From: Nostoc sp. UCD121
GTDB taxonomy: Bacteria; Cyanobacteriota; Cyanobacteriia; Cyanobacteriales; Nostocaceae
Direction of reading: 5' to 3'
Assembly (NCBI RefSeq): GCF_014222285.1
Contig: NZ_JACKZS010000022.1
Location: forward strand, 1 to 60,003
Length of the DNA stretch: 60,003 nucleotides
In this document: positions 8,764-17,893 of the stretch, piece after piece
How the letters are laid out: each line of letters starts with the position of its first letter
Numbering within the stretch: the first letter of the stretch is position 1
Notes under the pieces: generated by a model
What the model saw: only the letters and a program-made list of their open reading frames with translations
Database searches by the model: none
What the model was told of the DNA's origin: nothing
Translations under genes and position numbers: made by a program

Positions 8764-10788
8764 ATGGTAAATAAAGGTTTCATTTTAAGCACATCTCTTG
8801 TAATTCCCGTGGCATTAATTCTTCTGACTCAGGGAGAAAAAATAGAACTACCTTTAGGTCAAAACGCCCCTCAGATATCTACTAACAACGAAATTAACCT
8901 ATCCAGCAGCAAGCTAATTAGCGCGAATTCAACACCGAAAACATACTATGTTAGTGGTAATGGAAACGACAAAAATAGCGGACTTTCTACTTCATCTGCA
9001 TTCAGGACAATTCAGAAAGCAGCAGACCTTACCAACCCTGGTGATACAGTATTGATTATGAATGGAGTCTACAAAAATGTAGCCAAAGCTTTGAGTGCAG
9101 TAAATATTAAACGTTCTGGAACTGCAAATGCATGGATTAGGTATAAAGCATATCCTGGACATTTCCCAAAAATTCAGCACAATACATGGAGCGGTATTCT
9201 GATTTCAAGTAGAGCTTCATATATTGAGATCAACGGACTGGAGGTTATAGGGAATAATGCCAATATAACTCTTGATTATGCGATGAGTGAGAAGAATAAC
9301 AAACTAAACCCACTCACGAGTGGAAACTGCATCAGCATTGACGGGCGAACCAGTGGTCATGTTCATCACATCCGTATTCTGAACAATAAAGTGCATGACT
9401 GTGGAGGAGCAGGTATTTCAGCGATTCAATCAGATTATGTGACAGTAGATAATAATGTAGTTTTCAATAATGCCTGGTATGGTGTTTATGGTGCTAGTGG
9501 TATTTCAATATTGAGTAATTGGAATTCTGACAAAAACCAGGGATACAAAATGTTTGTTACCAACAACAAGGCTTACAACAATCGTATGTACATCCCTTGG
9601 ATTGCAGTTGGAAAGATCACAGATGGTAATGGTATTATTATTGATAATACAAGAAACGAGCATAATAATTCAAAATTGGGCGCATATCAAGGACGCACTT
9701 TAGTTAAAAACAATCTGACATTTAACAATGGTGGCTCAGGTATTCATACATTCTTAAGCGATCATGTTGATATTGTAAATAACACTGCTGTTTTAAATAA
9801 TCAAAGTCCTGAAATTAAAGATGGGCAAATATTTGCTAATGTATCATCTGATATCAAGATTTTAAACAATATTCTCTATGCTTACCCTGGCAAAGATATT
9901 AATAGTAACAATAAAAATAAAAACGTTGTTTATGATTACAATATATATCTTAATGCTTCTAAAATAAGTGTTAAGGGAACTCACGATATTGTTGCAGATT
10001 CACAGGTTTTAAAAAAGTATCCTACTCTCGAAAAAATATCTAATGATTGGAAATCGCGGCTAGATAAACAAAATCCACCAACACAGATTTATGTAGAGTC
10101 TAATTCCGCAGGTTTTGTTTGTGAGTCAGTAACTTATAGTTTACAAGGGAAACCTATCCAAGCGGGATGCTCCCCGCTATCTTTAGCTCAAACTGCTTTT
10201 TCTGATGTTTCATCTAACTATTGGGCAGCACAATTTATTCAACAATTGTCACAGCGAGGTGTAATTGCTGGATTTCCTGATGGTAGATTCCGCCCTGAAG
10301 AACCGGTGACACGCGCTCAATTTGCCGCTATGGTCAACAAAGCTTTCCCTAAATCACAGCAGAGGCAGGCGATAAGTTTTGCTGACGTGCCTAGCAACTA
10401 TTGGGCATACAGTGCAATTGGGCAAGCTTATACCATTGGTTTTTTATCTGGATATCCCGGTAATCGTTTTCAACCTAACCAGGCTATTCCCCGCCAGCAG
10501 GTTTTGGTTTCCCTCGCCAACGGTCTGGGATATACTTTTGGTGGCAATACCGAAAACACTCTGAAATATTTTAACGATGCCTCTAACATCGCTAGCTATG
10601 CCCGTAGCCCGATCGCAGCTGCAACTGAAAAACAAATCGTCGTAAACTATCCTAATGTCAAATCCCTGAATCCAACCGCAACCGCAACTCGCGCCCAGGT
10701 AGCAGCTTTTATCTACCAAGCACTGGTTAGTTCTAAGCAAGCCTCAGCAATTAACTCGCCTTATGTCGTGTCAAACCTCAGCAATTAA
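8764..10788 (+). CDS. Exported parallel beta-helix protein with three SLH domains
   Basis: A 674-residue protein. An N-terminal hydrophobic segment (residues 5-23) acts as signal peptide. Residues about 58-440 begin with YYVSGNGNDKNSGLS and AFRTIQKAADLTNPGDTV, the start of the DUF1565/pectate-lyase-like right-handed beta-helix family, with many Asn-rich turns (NNKVHDCGGAGISAIQSDYV). Residues about 475-660 contain three S-layer homology domains (FSDVSSNYWAAQFI, FADVPSNYWAYSAI and a degenerate third), which attach proteins to peptidoglycan-linked polymer or span the periplasm in cyanobacteria. It probably binds or cleaves a surface polysaccharide; catalytic residues could not be assigned. The gene ends 21 bp before cobB, but a functional link is not obvious. 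Confidence 0.85.
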   Translation: MVNKGFILSTSLVIPVALILLTQGEKIELPLGQNAPQISTNNEINLSSSKLISANSTPKTYYVSGNGNDKNSGLSTSSAFRTIQKAADLTNPGDTVLIMNGVYKNVAKALSAVNIKRSGTANAWIRYKAYPGHFPKIQHNTWSGILISSRASYIEINGLEVIGNNANITLDYAMSEKNNKLNPLTSGNCISIDGRTSGHVHHIRILNNKVHDCGGAGISAIQSDYVTVDNNVVFNNAWYGVYGASGISILSNWNSDKNQGYKMFVTNNKAYNNRMYIPWIAVGKITDGNGIIIDNTRNEHNNSKLGAYQGRTLVKNNLTFNNGGSGIHTFLSDHVDIVNNTAVLNNQSPEIKDGQIFANVSSDIKILNNILYAYPGKDINSNNKNKNVVYDYNIYLNASKISVKGTHDIVADSQVLKKYPTLEKISNDWKSRLDKQNPPTQIYVESNSAGFVCESVTYSLQGKPIQAGCSPLSLAQTAFSDVSSNYWAAQFIQQLSQRGVIAGFPDGRFRPEEPVTRAQFAAMVNKAFPKSQQRQAISFADVPSNYWAYSAIGQAYTIGFLSGYPGNRFQPNQAIPRQQVLVSLANGLGYTFGGNTENTLKYFNDASNIASYARSPIAAATEKQIVVNYPNVKSLNPTATATRAQVAAFIYQALVSSKQASAINSPYVVSNLSN

Positions 10789-10809
10789 CTGCCTAATCAA
10801 CAATTATCC

Positions 10810-12201
10810 ATGTCTATAATCATTGCTGGAGAACGTAGTGGGGTGGGCAAGACAACAGTCACGCTTACCCTTTTAGCATCTTTACGTCGTCGCGATCGCC
10901 TGGTGCAATCTTTCAAAGTAGGCCCAGACTACATCGATCCGATGTTTCATCAACACGTAACTGGTCGTCCTTGTCGCAACTTAGACCCAGTGTTGACTTC
11001 AGAAACCTACGTTCAGCAATGTTTTGCCCGTCATAGTCAACTGACTGAATATGCCCTAGTAGAAGGGGTAATGGGATTATTTGATGGAATTTCGTCATTA
11101 GTCATGAGTCCTTTGTCATTTGCAGAAGACAAAGGGCTAATTACTGACTTTGCAAGTACGGCACACATTGCACGGCTTTTAGATTTACCTGTAGTGTTGG
11201 TGATTGATTGCAGTCGCTTATCGGGTTCTGTAGCTGCGATCGCTCATGGCTACCAATCTATTGACCCCCGAATTAAAATAGCTGGGGTAGTATTAAATCG
11301 CGTGGGAAGCGATCGCCATCTCTCTCTCCTCAGAGATGCCCTAAAACCCTTAAAATTACCCGTTCTCGGCGTGTTGCGCCGTCAAGATAACATCACAATT
11401 CCCGATCGCCATTTGGGTTTAGTACCCACAGCAGAACTTCCCGAACTCAACGCTTTAATTGATCGCCTCGCCGATTTAGGAGATACTTGCTTCGATTGGC
11501 AAAACTTATTGCCCCTGTTAAAATCACAACCTCTTCCTCATCCCCCTAATCTGCCTCATTCTCCCTCCTCCATCAGAATTGCAGTTGCCCGCGATCGCGC
11601 TTTTAATTTTTATTACCAAGACAATCTCGATTTGCTGCAACAACTTGGTGCAGAACTGGTTTTCTGGAGTCCATTAGAAGACGCTGCAATACCAAAAGAT
11701 GTCCAGGGAATGTATTTTGGGGGTGGTTTCCCAGAAATTTTTGCCCAGCAACTAGCAGAAAATGCCAGCGTTCGTGATGGAGTGAAAACAGCAATTCTCC
11801 AAGGAATGCCTGCGATCGCTGAATGCGGAGGATTAATGTATTTATGTGAGCAAATTATCGATTTTGAGGGTAAATCTTGGGCGATGACGGGAGTTTTACC
11901 GACATCTGCTGTCATGGGTGCGCGTTTAACTCTGGGCTATCGTCGTGCAGTAGCTTTGCAAGATAATCTATTAGTGAAGGCAGGTACAGCTGTTCACGGA
12001 CATGAATTTCATCGTTCCCATTTAACCTTAACTCCCACTAAGCCCCTATTTGAAACTTCTCGCTACGATTGTGATGAAAATATGGGATGCGAAGGATGGG
12101 GTTTACCTGCAAATGTTCATGCTTCTTATGTTCATCTGCATTGGGGGAGAAGTGTAGAAATTCCCCAACAGTTTCTTAAAGAATGTAAAACTTACGCATA
12201 A
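10810..12201 (+). CDS. cobB: Cobyrinate a,c-diamide synthase (CobB/CbiA)
   Basis: A 463-residue enzyme that amidates the a and c side chains of cobyrinate (or hydrogenobyrinate) using glutamine and ATP. The N-terminal ATPase has the P-loop AGERSGVGKTTVT (residues 6-18) and FKVGPDYIDPMFH, typical of the family. The C-terminal glutamine amidotransferase (class I-like triad family) shows GMYFGGGFPEIFA and AECGGLMYLCE, with the nucleophile Cys in ECGG, and a late HEFHRS. Residues about 240-255 between the domains (QPLPHPPNLPHSPSS) are a Pro/His/Ser-rich linker encoded by pyrimidine-rich DNA resembling local intergenic repeats. ATG lies 21 bp after the SLH gene; no strong ribosome binding site. 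Cytoplasmic. Confidence 0.95.
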   Translation: MSIIIAGERSGVGKTTVTLTLLASLRRRDRLVQSFKVGPDYIDPMFHQHVTGRPCRNLDPVLTSETYVQQCFARHSQLTEYALVEGVMGLFDGISSLVMSPLSFAEDKGLITDFASTAHIARLLDLPVVLVIDCSRLSGSVAAIAHGYQSIDPRIKIAGVVLNRVGSDRHLSLLRDALKPLKLPVLGVLRRQDNITIPDRHLGLVPTAELPELNALIDRLADLGDTCFDWQNLLPLLKSQPLPHPPNLPHSPSSIRIAVARDRAFNFYYQDNLDLLQQLGAELVFWSPLEDAAIPKDVQGMYFGGGFPEIFAQQLAENASVRDGVKTAILQGMPAIAECGGLMYLCEQIIDFEGKSWAMTGVLPTSAVMGARLTLGYRRAVALQDNLLVKAGTAVHGHEFHRSHLTLTPTKPLFETSRYDCDENMGCEGWGLPANVHASYVHLHWGRSVEIPQQFLKECKTYA

Positions 12202-12459
12202 TATAGCGGTTTTCAATTGCGTTAAATAGAGACTTAACCCCCGGCCCCTCCCCTACTAGGGTTGGGGAGTGAGCATCAAAGCCTCTCTTCTTTTATGCTC
12301 ACCGTTGTGCCTATCTTAATGGATTAATCTTGGCTCGCTAAATAAAAGGTGGGATGCTCCCAATTGCCCATATCCCCGTAAAATTACTATTGCTAAACAG
12401 TAATTTTACATATAGATTAATCTCGTATTTAGGTAAATAATTTTACAACAGGAATATCA

Positions 12460-13773
12460 TTGATGCATGAAATACAAAAAAATATTAATAGTAGTGATAC
12501 TTATGAAATGATTAGTATTAACTCTGCTTGCTGGAACAAAGGGAAAATCCTGTTAACTTTTCTGCTAATGTTGACAGATATTTCTATCCAATCGGCAGTT
12601 GCTGCGGATAGCGTTATTTCTGAAAATCCAGAGACTCAATTGAGACTATCTAGACTTAATACACAACCAAATATTAGCTTAAGACAAAGGTTGCTGGCAT
12701 CTCAGAAAAGTAATACTGTTGCTGAATTAGAAACTGTAAGCGTTAGTGTTGCTGAATTAGAAACTGTAAATTTTAGTGATGGTGTTAGTGCTAACGTTAA
12801 ACCTAAAATCTTCAACCAAAAACAACACGTTGCTTCTTTAAAAACTAGCAATTTTTTTAAAAAACAACAAAATGCATCTTTAACTGAATCAGCCAACACT
12901 CAAACCCGAAAAGCGATTTTTTCCCCTCAAGTCAACTCGTCAAATATTAGTCAAGCACAACTGCTGATACCACCCAACCAAGGCATTCTATCCCAAACTC
13001 AAACTCCTTCTACTGGCTCTGAAACTGAACTAAATGATAGTGAATTACGTCAAAGGCTAAAAATTAAGCCTTTGTTGGGAGGCATCGGTGCTAAACAAAC
13101 CTATCCTCCTAGCCTCAGCTTTGGGATTCCCAGTGCTTTCGGCGCTAATTGGGGAGACTTTTTCTTAGCAGCATCGGGAGCAACTCGCAAGAAAGCAAAT
13201 GGCGATACAGGTTTCGATGGCAGTACAAGTACAGGTTTTGGTTTGGGAAATAGCCAGAAATTAATTGGTTTAGAAGTCTCCTTTAACAACGGTAGTATCA
13301 AAAACTTTGGTGCTAATGGAACTTTCGATCTCAAAGCCCACCGTATTCTCTATGCTGGTAGTAAAAATCAAATTGCAGGTGCAGTTGCCTGGAATACCTT
13401 TGCTCAGTATGGCAATGAAGCAGTAGCTGATTCTACTGTCTATGGTGCGATTACAAATGTCTCTGTGTTGCAACCGAATAACTCTAATAATAAAATGCCA
13501 TTGGCGCTCACAGTGGGAGTGGGAGGCGGTAACTTCCGCCCAGGAAATGACAGTGTTGGGGTATTTGGAGGATTCGGTTTACAAGTTGATCCTCAAGTTG
13601 GTATTGGTGCATCTTGGAGTGGAGTAGGTCTAAACGCTGGAGTTTCTTTCGTTCCGGTTCCAACTATTCCTCTTACAGTTGTACTTCAAGGTTCAGACCT
13701 CACGGATAGGACACCTGGTGGTACTGCTGTCGTTATCAGCATCAGCTATGGTTTCAATTTTTTGCCTAAATAA
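12460..13773 (+). CDS. Exported beta-barrel-like protein, first gene of a secretory trio
   Basis: A 437-residue protein not matched to a named family. After a 25-residue charged lead there is a hydrophobic stretch (ILLTFLLMLTDISIQSAVAA) acting as signal peptide. Residues about 55-190 are low complexity and contain an internal repeat (VAELETVSVS, VAELETVNFS). The C-terminal half (from about 205) is Gly- and aromatic-rich with alternating beta-strand patterns (FFLAASGATRK, GLGNSQKLIGLEVSFNNG, GVGASWSG-like, VVISISYGFNF), compatible with an outer-membrane barrel or beta-sandwich. It is followed at 18 bp and then 2 bp by two small exported proteins on the same strand, so it probably heads an operon. 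Two adjacent ATGs (12460, 12463) are equally possible. Confidence 0.75.
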   Translation: MMHEIQKNINSSDTYEMISINSACWNKGKILLTFLLMLTDISIQSAVAADSVISENPETQLRLSRLNTQPNISLRQRLLASQKSNTVAELETVSVSVAELETVNFSDGVSANVKPKIFNQKQHVASLKTSNFFKKQQNASLTESANTQTRKAIFSPQVNSSNISQAQLLIPPNQGILSQTQTPSTGSETELNDSELRQRLKIKPLLGGIGAKQTYPPSLSFGIPSAFGANWGDFFLAASGATRKKANGDTGFDGSTSTGFGLGNSQKLIGLEVSFNNGSIKNFGANGTFDLKAHRILYAGSKNQIAGAVAWNTFAQYGNEAVADSTVYGAITNVSVLQPNNSNNKMPLALTVGVGGGNFRPGNDSVGVFGGFGLQVDPQVGIGASWSGVGLNAGVSFVPVPTIPLTVVLQGSDLTDRTPGGTAVVISISYGFNFLPK

Positions 13774-13791
13774 ATACTTTATCTCTAGAGA

Positions 13792-14316
13792 ATGATCGTG
13801 ATAAAAATCAAGTCTTTAATCCTTGCTTTTAGTCTGAGTCCTCTGCTGTTGAGTGCTTGGCAGTTACCAAGCCAAGCCCAACTCAGCCAAAATAGTCCCA
13901 GTAAAGGAACAGCCGGTTCAGTCAGTGGTAATAACGCAGGTGCTGGTAGTATTAGCGTTTTTTCAGTCCCCGTTAATGTTCAAACAGGTGGTGGAACATT
14001 TACTATTACCGTTTCGCCGACGGTTCAAGCGGCTTTGAATGCGGCTGCACAAAGTGCTGTTGTGGCGTTACAATCTGGCGGTTCGACACAACAACAAATC
14101 GCATCATTGCTTGCATCGGGGGCTACTCTAACGGTGAGTAGCACTGAAGCGCCAGTTGCTGGTGGCATATCGCTTCAAACAGTTGCTGGTGCGGGACAAA
14201 GTTCTCCGACACTAGCGGCTGCCATTGTGTCTGTAGGTAACTCCATTTCTGCACTGCCCAATGGCTCCGTTTCTTTGCAAATTGGTGGTAACACAATAGT
14301 TATATCTAATCCATAA
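13792..14316 (+). CDS. Small exported protein, second gene of the trio
   Basis: A 174-residue protein with a signal peptide (IKSLILAFSLSPLLLSAW, cleavage after SQA). The mature protein is Gly/Ala/Ser/Thr-rich with short beta segments (GTFTITVSPTVQAALNAAA, GGSTQQQIASLLASGATLTV, VSLQIGGNTIVIS) and no Cys. Its signal peptide closely resembles that of the next gene, suggesting duplication of the 5' part. Starts 18 bp after the barrel-like gene and ends 2 bp before the next ATG, so the three are probably cotranscribed. Function unknown; a structural or adhesive surface role is only a guess. Confidence 0.75.
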   Translation: MIVIKIKSLILAFSLSPLLLSAWQLPSQAQLSQNSPSKGTAGSVSGNNAGAGSISVFSVPVNVQTGGGTFTITVSPTVQAALNAAAQSAVVALQSGGSTQQQIASLLASGATLTVSSTEAPVAGGISLQTVAGAGQSSPTLAAAIVSVGNSISALPNGSVSLQIGGNTIVISNP

Positions 14317-14318
14317 AG

Positions 14319-14819
14319 ATGATTATGAGCCAGTTCAAGTCTTTACTGATTTCTCTGAGTCTTAGTCCCCTACTTTTAGGATTGGGGAATTTTCCAAGTC
14401 AAGCACAAACCCCTAATAGTTTATCTGAAGAAACTATAACAAGGGTTGTTACAATCAAGAAAACAAATGGAGAAAATCTTAGTTTTAAAATTGTTGGGCC
14501 ACGTGATAAGGCTAATAATGCAGCCGTTGTTTTAGCAACTGTGTTGGGAGTAGGAGTTGATGCTAATGCTGCCAAAACCGTTATTTCTATAGTGTTAGCC
14601 GGGGCTGATCCTGTATTGACAACTGATTTAATTCTGAACCTCAACGGCTTGGTGACAGAGCGAACGGGGGTGAATGTAACTAAGCTTAATCAGGCAATTA
14701 ATACTTACAATACCATTGTTGACAAAGCTGATACAAATTCCCTAAAAGCTCTAAAGAACACTCCCGAATTTACTGCTATTGGAGGGTTGTTGCGAAATCT
14801 CAGAGAGCCTTTAGGTTAA
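14319..14819 (+). CDS. Small exported protein, third gene of the trio
   Basis: A 166-residue protein with a signal peptide (FKSLLISLSLSPLLLGLGNF, cleavage after SQA) almost the same in pattern as that of the preceding gene. The mature part has a charged beta segment (TRVVTIKKTNGENLSFKIVG), a hydrophobic Ala/Val-rich helix-like stretch (NAAVVLATVLGVGVDANAA), and a C-terminal helical part (TKLNQAINTYNTIVDKAD). No Cys. ATG 14319 overlaps a second in-frame ATG at 14325. Function unknown; the shared leader and 2-bp spacing point to a joint role with the upstream protein. Confidence 0.75.
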   Translation: MIMSQFKSLLISLSLSPLLLGLGNFPSQAQTPNSLSEETITRVVTIKKTNGENLSFKIVGPRDKANNAAVVLATVLGVGVDANAAKTVISIVLAGADPVLTTDLILNLNGLVTERTGVNVTKLNQAINTYNTIVDKADTNSLKALKNTPEFTAIGGLLRNLREPLG

Positions 14820-15063
14820 ATATTTTGGCGTTGCACAATCTAAGTATGACTCTTATCGGATGGTATATTGTCCGCCCAAAAAAGCAGGTACGGGCAATAT
14901 GCTCTTTGATATCCGCCACTTCTAAGGCAATAAGATATGCTTAACTGAACTGTATTGATCTCTAAGGCATTTGGGAAACCTCAAGTACAGCAAGCAGAGT
15001 TGGGAAGCGGCGAATAAACAGTGTCTTTTATCGATAAAATTCTTAATAAGTTGCTATAAATTA

Positions 15064-15501
15064 TTAACGCGAGTTCGATAAATTCATATCGTCATTTAAC
15101 TTGCGAATCAAACGGGATAACTCACGAATGATATTCACCGCAATTTCAGGAGTTTCTTCGATCGCATCATACAATTGCTCTTGCGTCAGTTCCAAAAATT
15201 CGCAAGGTTCCAAAGTTGTTGCAGTGGCAGAACGAGGTTGAGTATCAAATACTGCCATCTCACCAAAATATTTTCCCTGTTCCACCTCTGCAAGCATTTT
15301 ATTGCCGATGTGAACCTTAACCCGGCCTGACACGACGATATAAAGCGATCGCCCTTCTTCTCCTTGGCGAAAGATGGTGTAATTAGCTGGAAATGACAGT
15401 TCGTTCATCACTGAAGTGAGCCGCACAATAAAATCATCCCGCAATTCCTTAAAAATCGGGACTCGCCGGACAAATAATAAACGGTCAACACTGGTTAGCA
15501 T
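15064..15501 (-). CDS. Cyclic nucleotide-binding domain protein
   Basis: A 145-residue stand-alone cNMP-binding domain. The beta-roll (FPANYTIFRQGEEGRSLYIV) is followed by the phosphate-binding cassette GEMAVFDTQPRSATAT, near residues 80-95, in which the Arg and Ser/Ala positions expected to contact cyclic phosphate are kept. A C-terminal helix (AVNIIRELSRLIRKLNDDM) follows; no DNA-binding, channel or kinase domain is attached, so it probably works by protein-protein contact. The ATG is TAACATGCTA-like with no strong Shine-Dalgarno. Single gene, transcribed leftward. Confidence 0.88.
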   Translation of the reverse strand: MLTSVDRLLFVRRVPIFKELRDDFIVRLTSVMNELSFPANYTIFRQGEEGRSLYIVVSGRVKVHIGNKMLAEVEQGKYFGEMAVFDTQPRSATATTLEPCEFLELTQEQLYDAIEETPEIAVNIIRELSRLIRKLNDDMNLSNSR

Positions 15502-16198
15502 AATTACAAGTTAAACATAAAACATTACTGTAAATTTGAAACCTGAAGCCAGAGCGCAATTAGTCATATTAACCGATGTTGAACGCTAGCCGCCAAGAAT
15601 ATCTCAAACTTTAGTCTGTCTTTGATAGAGGAGGAAGGGAGCAGGGAGCGGGGGGAACATGAGTCTGAGTCCCCCACTTCTTATAAGTCCTTAGTAAAGA
15701 GCGGGAAGCTGGCGCAACAGGTGTGGTCAAATCCCATTCTTTTCTGTCCCCCTGCCCCCTTGCCTCTTATTCAATAGGAGCGATGCCTACGGCGTTAAAC
15801 TACGCTCTTAAACTCTCAGTATGAAGCTTAACCAACTGCCAGCTAGGGGAAACTAGTTTTGTTAAAAACTTTGCCAACCCCGCTAAAGCAACACCTATAA
15901 AACAGACTGTTTATCAATCACCTTTATTTATCGTTTTAAAAAACAAGAGTATTTGCTCTTATATGGTTGAAAGCCATAATATTGACTTCATGAGCTCCCA
16001 AGGTACCTTGCTGAGGAAAAAATCACCAATTTGATTAGAGGCAATCGCCTCTAAAAACTGGGGAACTGGCTGATGACTAGCGAACCTGAATCGTTTGTCG
16101 TTAGGTAAAACAGTCACAACATCTCCTCATCTACCCTCACTGCGAGGTGCAGAGAAGGACTAGGACATAACAGCATTGAATTATCGTGAGCAACAATT
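15502..16198. other. Intergenic region with low-complexity repeats
   Basis: No gene seen. 15629-15660 is a GGGAGCAGGGAGCGGGG tract and 15740-15770 a C/T-rich tract of the kind also found at the left window edge. 15779-15795 is a short variant of the interspersed GCGATGCCTACGGCG repeat. A small hairpin AGAGGC(AATC)GCCTCT is at 16037-16052. The promoter of the CadD-like gene presumably lies near the right end. Confidence 0.55.
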
Positions 16199-16873
16199 AT
16201 GAGTTGGCTAATTAGTACATTAATTATTGGAATCTCTGTCGCTTTTGCCACCACTTTTGACGACAATTTATATTTGACAGCTTTTTTTGGAAAAGTCAAT
16301 CGCAGCTTTCGTCCTAAGCATATTATTATCGGTGAATTTCTGGGATTTACTACCTTAGTATGCGCTAGTCTCCCTGGTTTCTTCGGTGGTCTTCTGATTC
16401 CTAGCACCTGGATTGGATTACTAGGTTTGCTTCCCATCGCCATTGGTATCAGTAATCTCATCAGCCGAGAAGAGGAAGGAGAGACAGTGCAAGCTGTGTC
16501 AGTTGAGTTAAAGTCTCCTCTTAAATCTGAACGCCAGAACAAATCATTATTAGCAACCATCCGCGATCCTCAAACCTATCGCGTTTCTGCTGTCACCATT
16601 GCCAATGGAGGAAACAACATTGGGATCTATGTACCGTTGTTTGCTAGTAGTAATCTTCCAAGTTTGAGTGTAATTTTGTGTGTTTGTTATTTCAGTATTG
16701 GGGCGTGGTGTTTCCTTTCTTACAACCTGACTCGTAATCCTCTGATGACCCCCGTTTTAACCCGCTTCGGCCGAAAAGTCTTCCCGTTTGTCTTAATTTA
16801 CCTGGGACTCTCTATCTTAATTAAAAGTGAATCATATCGACTGTTACCTAGTCTGGCAATGCTTTCTAATTAG
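16199..16873 (+). CDS. CadD-family cadmium resistance-like transporter
   Basis: A 224-residue membrane protein. Motifs of the cadmium resistance transporter family are visible: TTFDDNLYLTAFF in helix 1 and ANGGNNIGIYVPLFA near residue 140. Five or six hydrophobic helices are predicted by eye, with a polar loop around residues 95-120. Family members are linked to cadmium or cation efflux, but many cyanobacterial copies have no tested substrate. No ArsR/SmtB-type regulator gene is adjacent. No strong ribosome binding site before the ATG. Followed by a copy of an interspersed repeat. Confidence 0.82.
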   Translation: MSWLISTLIIGISVAFATTFDDNLYLTAFFGKVNRSFRPKHIIIGEFLGFTTLVCASLPGFFGGLLIPSTWIGLLGLLPIAIGISNLISREEEGETVQAVSVELKSPLKSERQNKSLLATIRDPQTYRVSAVTIANGGNNIGIYVPLFASSNLPSLSVILCVCYFSIGAWCFLSYNLTRNPLMTPVLTRFGRKVFPFVLIYLGLSILIKSESYRLLPSLAMLSN

Positions 16874-16910
16874 GAATTACACCCGAACTGAAAACTTGTT
16901 ACTTGGGGAT

Positions 16911-16939
16911 GCGATGTCTACGACGGGCTACGCCTACGC
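16911..16939 (+). repeat. Interspersed 29-bp repeat, copy 1
   Basis: Begins GCGATGTCTACGACGGGC and ends CTACGC. An identical 29-bp copy lies inside a coding region at 24988-25016. Intergenic here. Confidence 0.85.
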
Positions 16940-17145
16940 AGATGGGTGCTATTCCCTAACATAACCAAACAATCACCTGAGCTTTGCCCATCCAAAAAGA
17001 TTTTTTAATCACTTGAATTTATCAACTTGAATCAAAATAATATTTGATCTTATCAATCAATTTATCTAAAGTGAGAATAAAGCACATTATTGATGGCTCT
17101 TATACAAGCAAACCCACTACTACGAATAATCACAGGAAAGAACTC

Positions 17146-17817
17146 ATGAATCAATCAATTTCCAAAAAACTAACTCGGTGGATTGTAACAGCAGTATTTC
17201 TAGTACTTGTAGCAGGATTTTCGCTCCTTGACCAGCAAGCAGTTAAAGCTCAAACATTAACAACATCCATACCTACTGAGTCTGAACTAGCTCCAATTAC
17301 ATCTCCCGTTACATCGCCAATGGAGTCTGAACTAGCTCCAATCATACCTCCGGTTACACCGCCGATGGAATCTGTAACTTCCCCAGTTATACCTCCAGTT
17401 GTATCTGTAGCAACAAATGTTAGACATTTATTACAAACTAATGAATGTGTTGGATGTAACCTAACTGGAGCAATGCTTAAGGATGCAAATCTGCAAGCGG
17501 CAAATTTAGAGGGTGCTAACTTACAAAATGCAGACTTAGAAAGGGCTAACCTACAGCAAACAAACTTAAAAGGGGCAAACTTTCAAGGAGCAGATTTAGG
17601 TAAGGTAAACCTTTTGGGAGCAAACCTTGTAGGAGCAAACCTATTTGATGCAGACTTAGAAAAAGCCAACCTGTTGGGAGCAAATCTGCAAATGGCTAAC
17701 CTACAGGGCGCAGACTTGGAAAAGACAAATCTCACAAATGCAAACATCCAGGGAGTTAACTTGATGGGGGTCGATTTGGAAGGTGCGATCAGGCCTGAAG
17801 GATTCACTGTTCAGTGA
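17146..17817 (+). CDS. Exported pentapeptide-repeat protein
   Basis: About 223 residues. I place the start at ATG 17146, preceded by AGGAAAG, rather than at an upstream in-frame TTG (17044). The signal peptide has a basic start (MNQSISKKLTRW), a hydrophobic core and a likely cut after VKA. A Pro/Thr/Ser-rich spacer with near-repeats (SELAPITSPVTSP, SELAPIIPPVTPP) covers residues about 40-88. From about residue 105 it has some 20 pentapeptide repeats of the A(N/D)Lxx form, which build a square beta-helix. A NECVGCNLTGA motif carries the only two Cys. The DNA of the repeat region is itself a degenerate 15-bp tandem. Probably periplasmic; role unknown. A bidirectional terminator follows. Confidence 0.88.
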   Translation: MNQSISKKLTRWIVTAVFLVLVAGFSLLDQQAVKAQTLTTSIPTESELAPITSPVTSPMESELAPIIPPVTPPMESVTSPVIPPVVSVATNVRHLLQTNECVGCNLTGAMLKDANLQAANLEGANLQNADLERANLQQTNLKGANFQGADLGKVNLLGANLVGANLFDADLEKANLLGANLQMANLQGADLEKTNLTNANIQGVNLMGVDLEGAIRPEGFTVQ

Positions 17818-17854
17818 TTAAACTGAAGTTCTGAGTAAATTTAATAAAAACCTC

Positions 17855-17893
17855 AAAAGCCTGATTCAGTAATGAATACAGGCTTTTATTTTT
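17855..17893. terminator. Bidirectional terminator between pentapeptide gene and recJ
   Basis: AAAAGCCTG (17855-17863) pairs with CAGGCTTTT (17879-17887), followed by ATTTTT on the plus strand; A-runs on the other side give a T-run for the leftward recJ transcript, whose stop is at 17892. Confidence 0.8.

Noticed and set aside
16037..16052. AGAGGC/GCCTCT hairpin upstream of the CadD-like gene as metal operator
   Set aside because: Only 6 bp, does not resemble SmtB/ArsR-type 12-2-12 sites, and no regulator gene is adjacent.
16114..16560. 148-residue minus-strand frame across the CadD-like gene start
   Set aside because: Antisense to a gene with clear family motifs; composition is that of a shadow frame.
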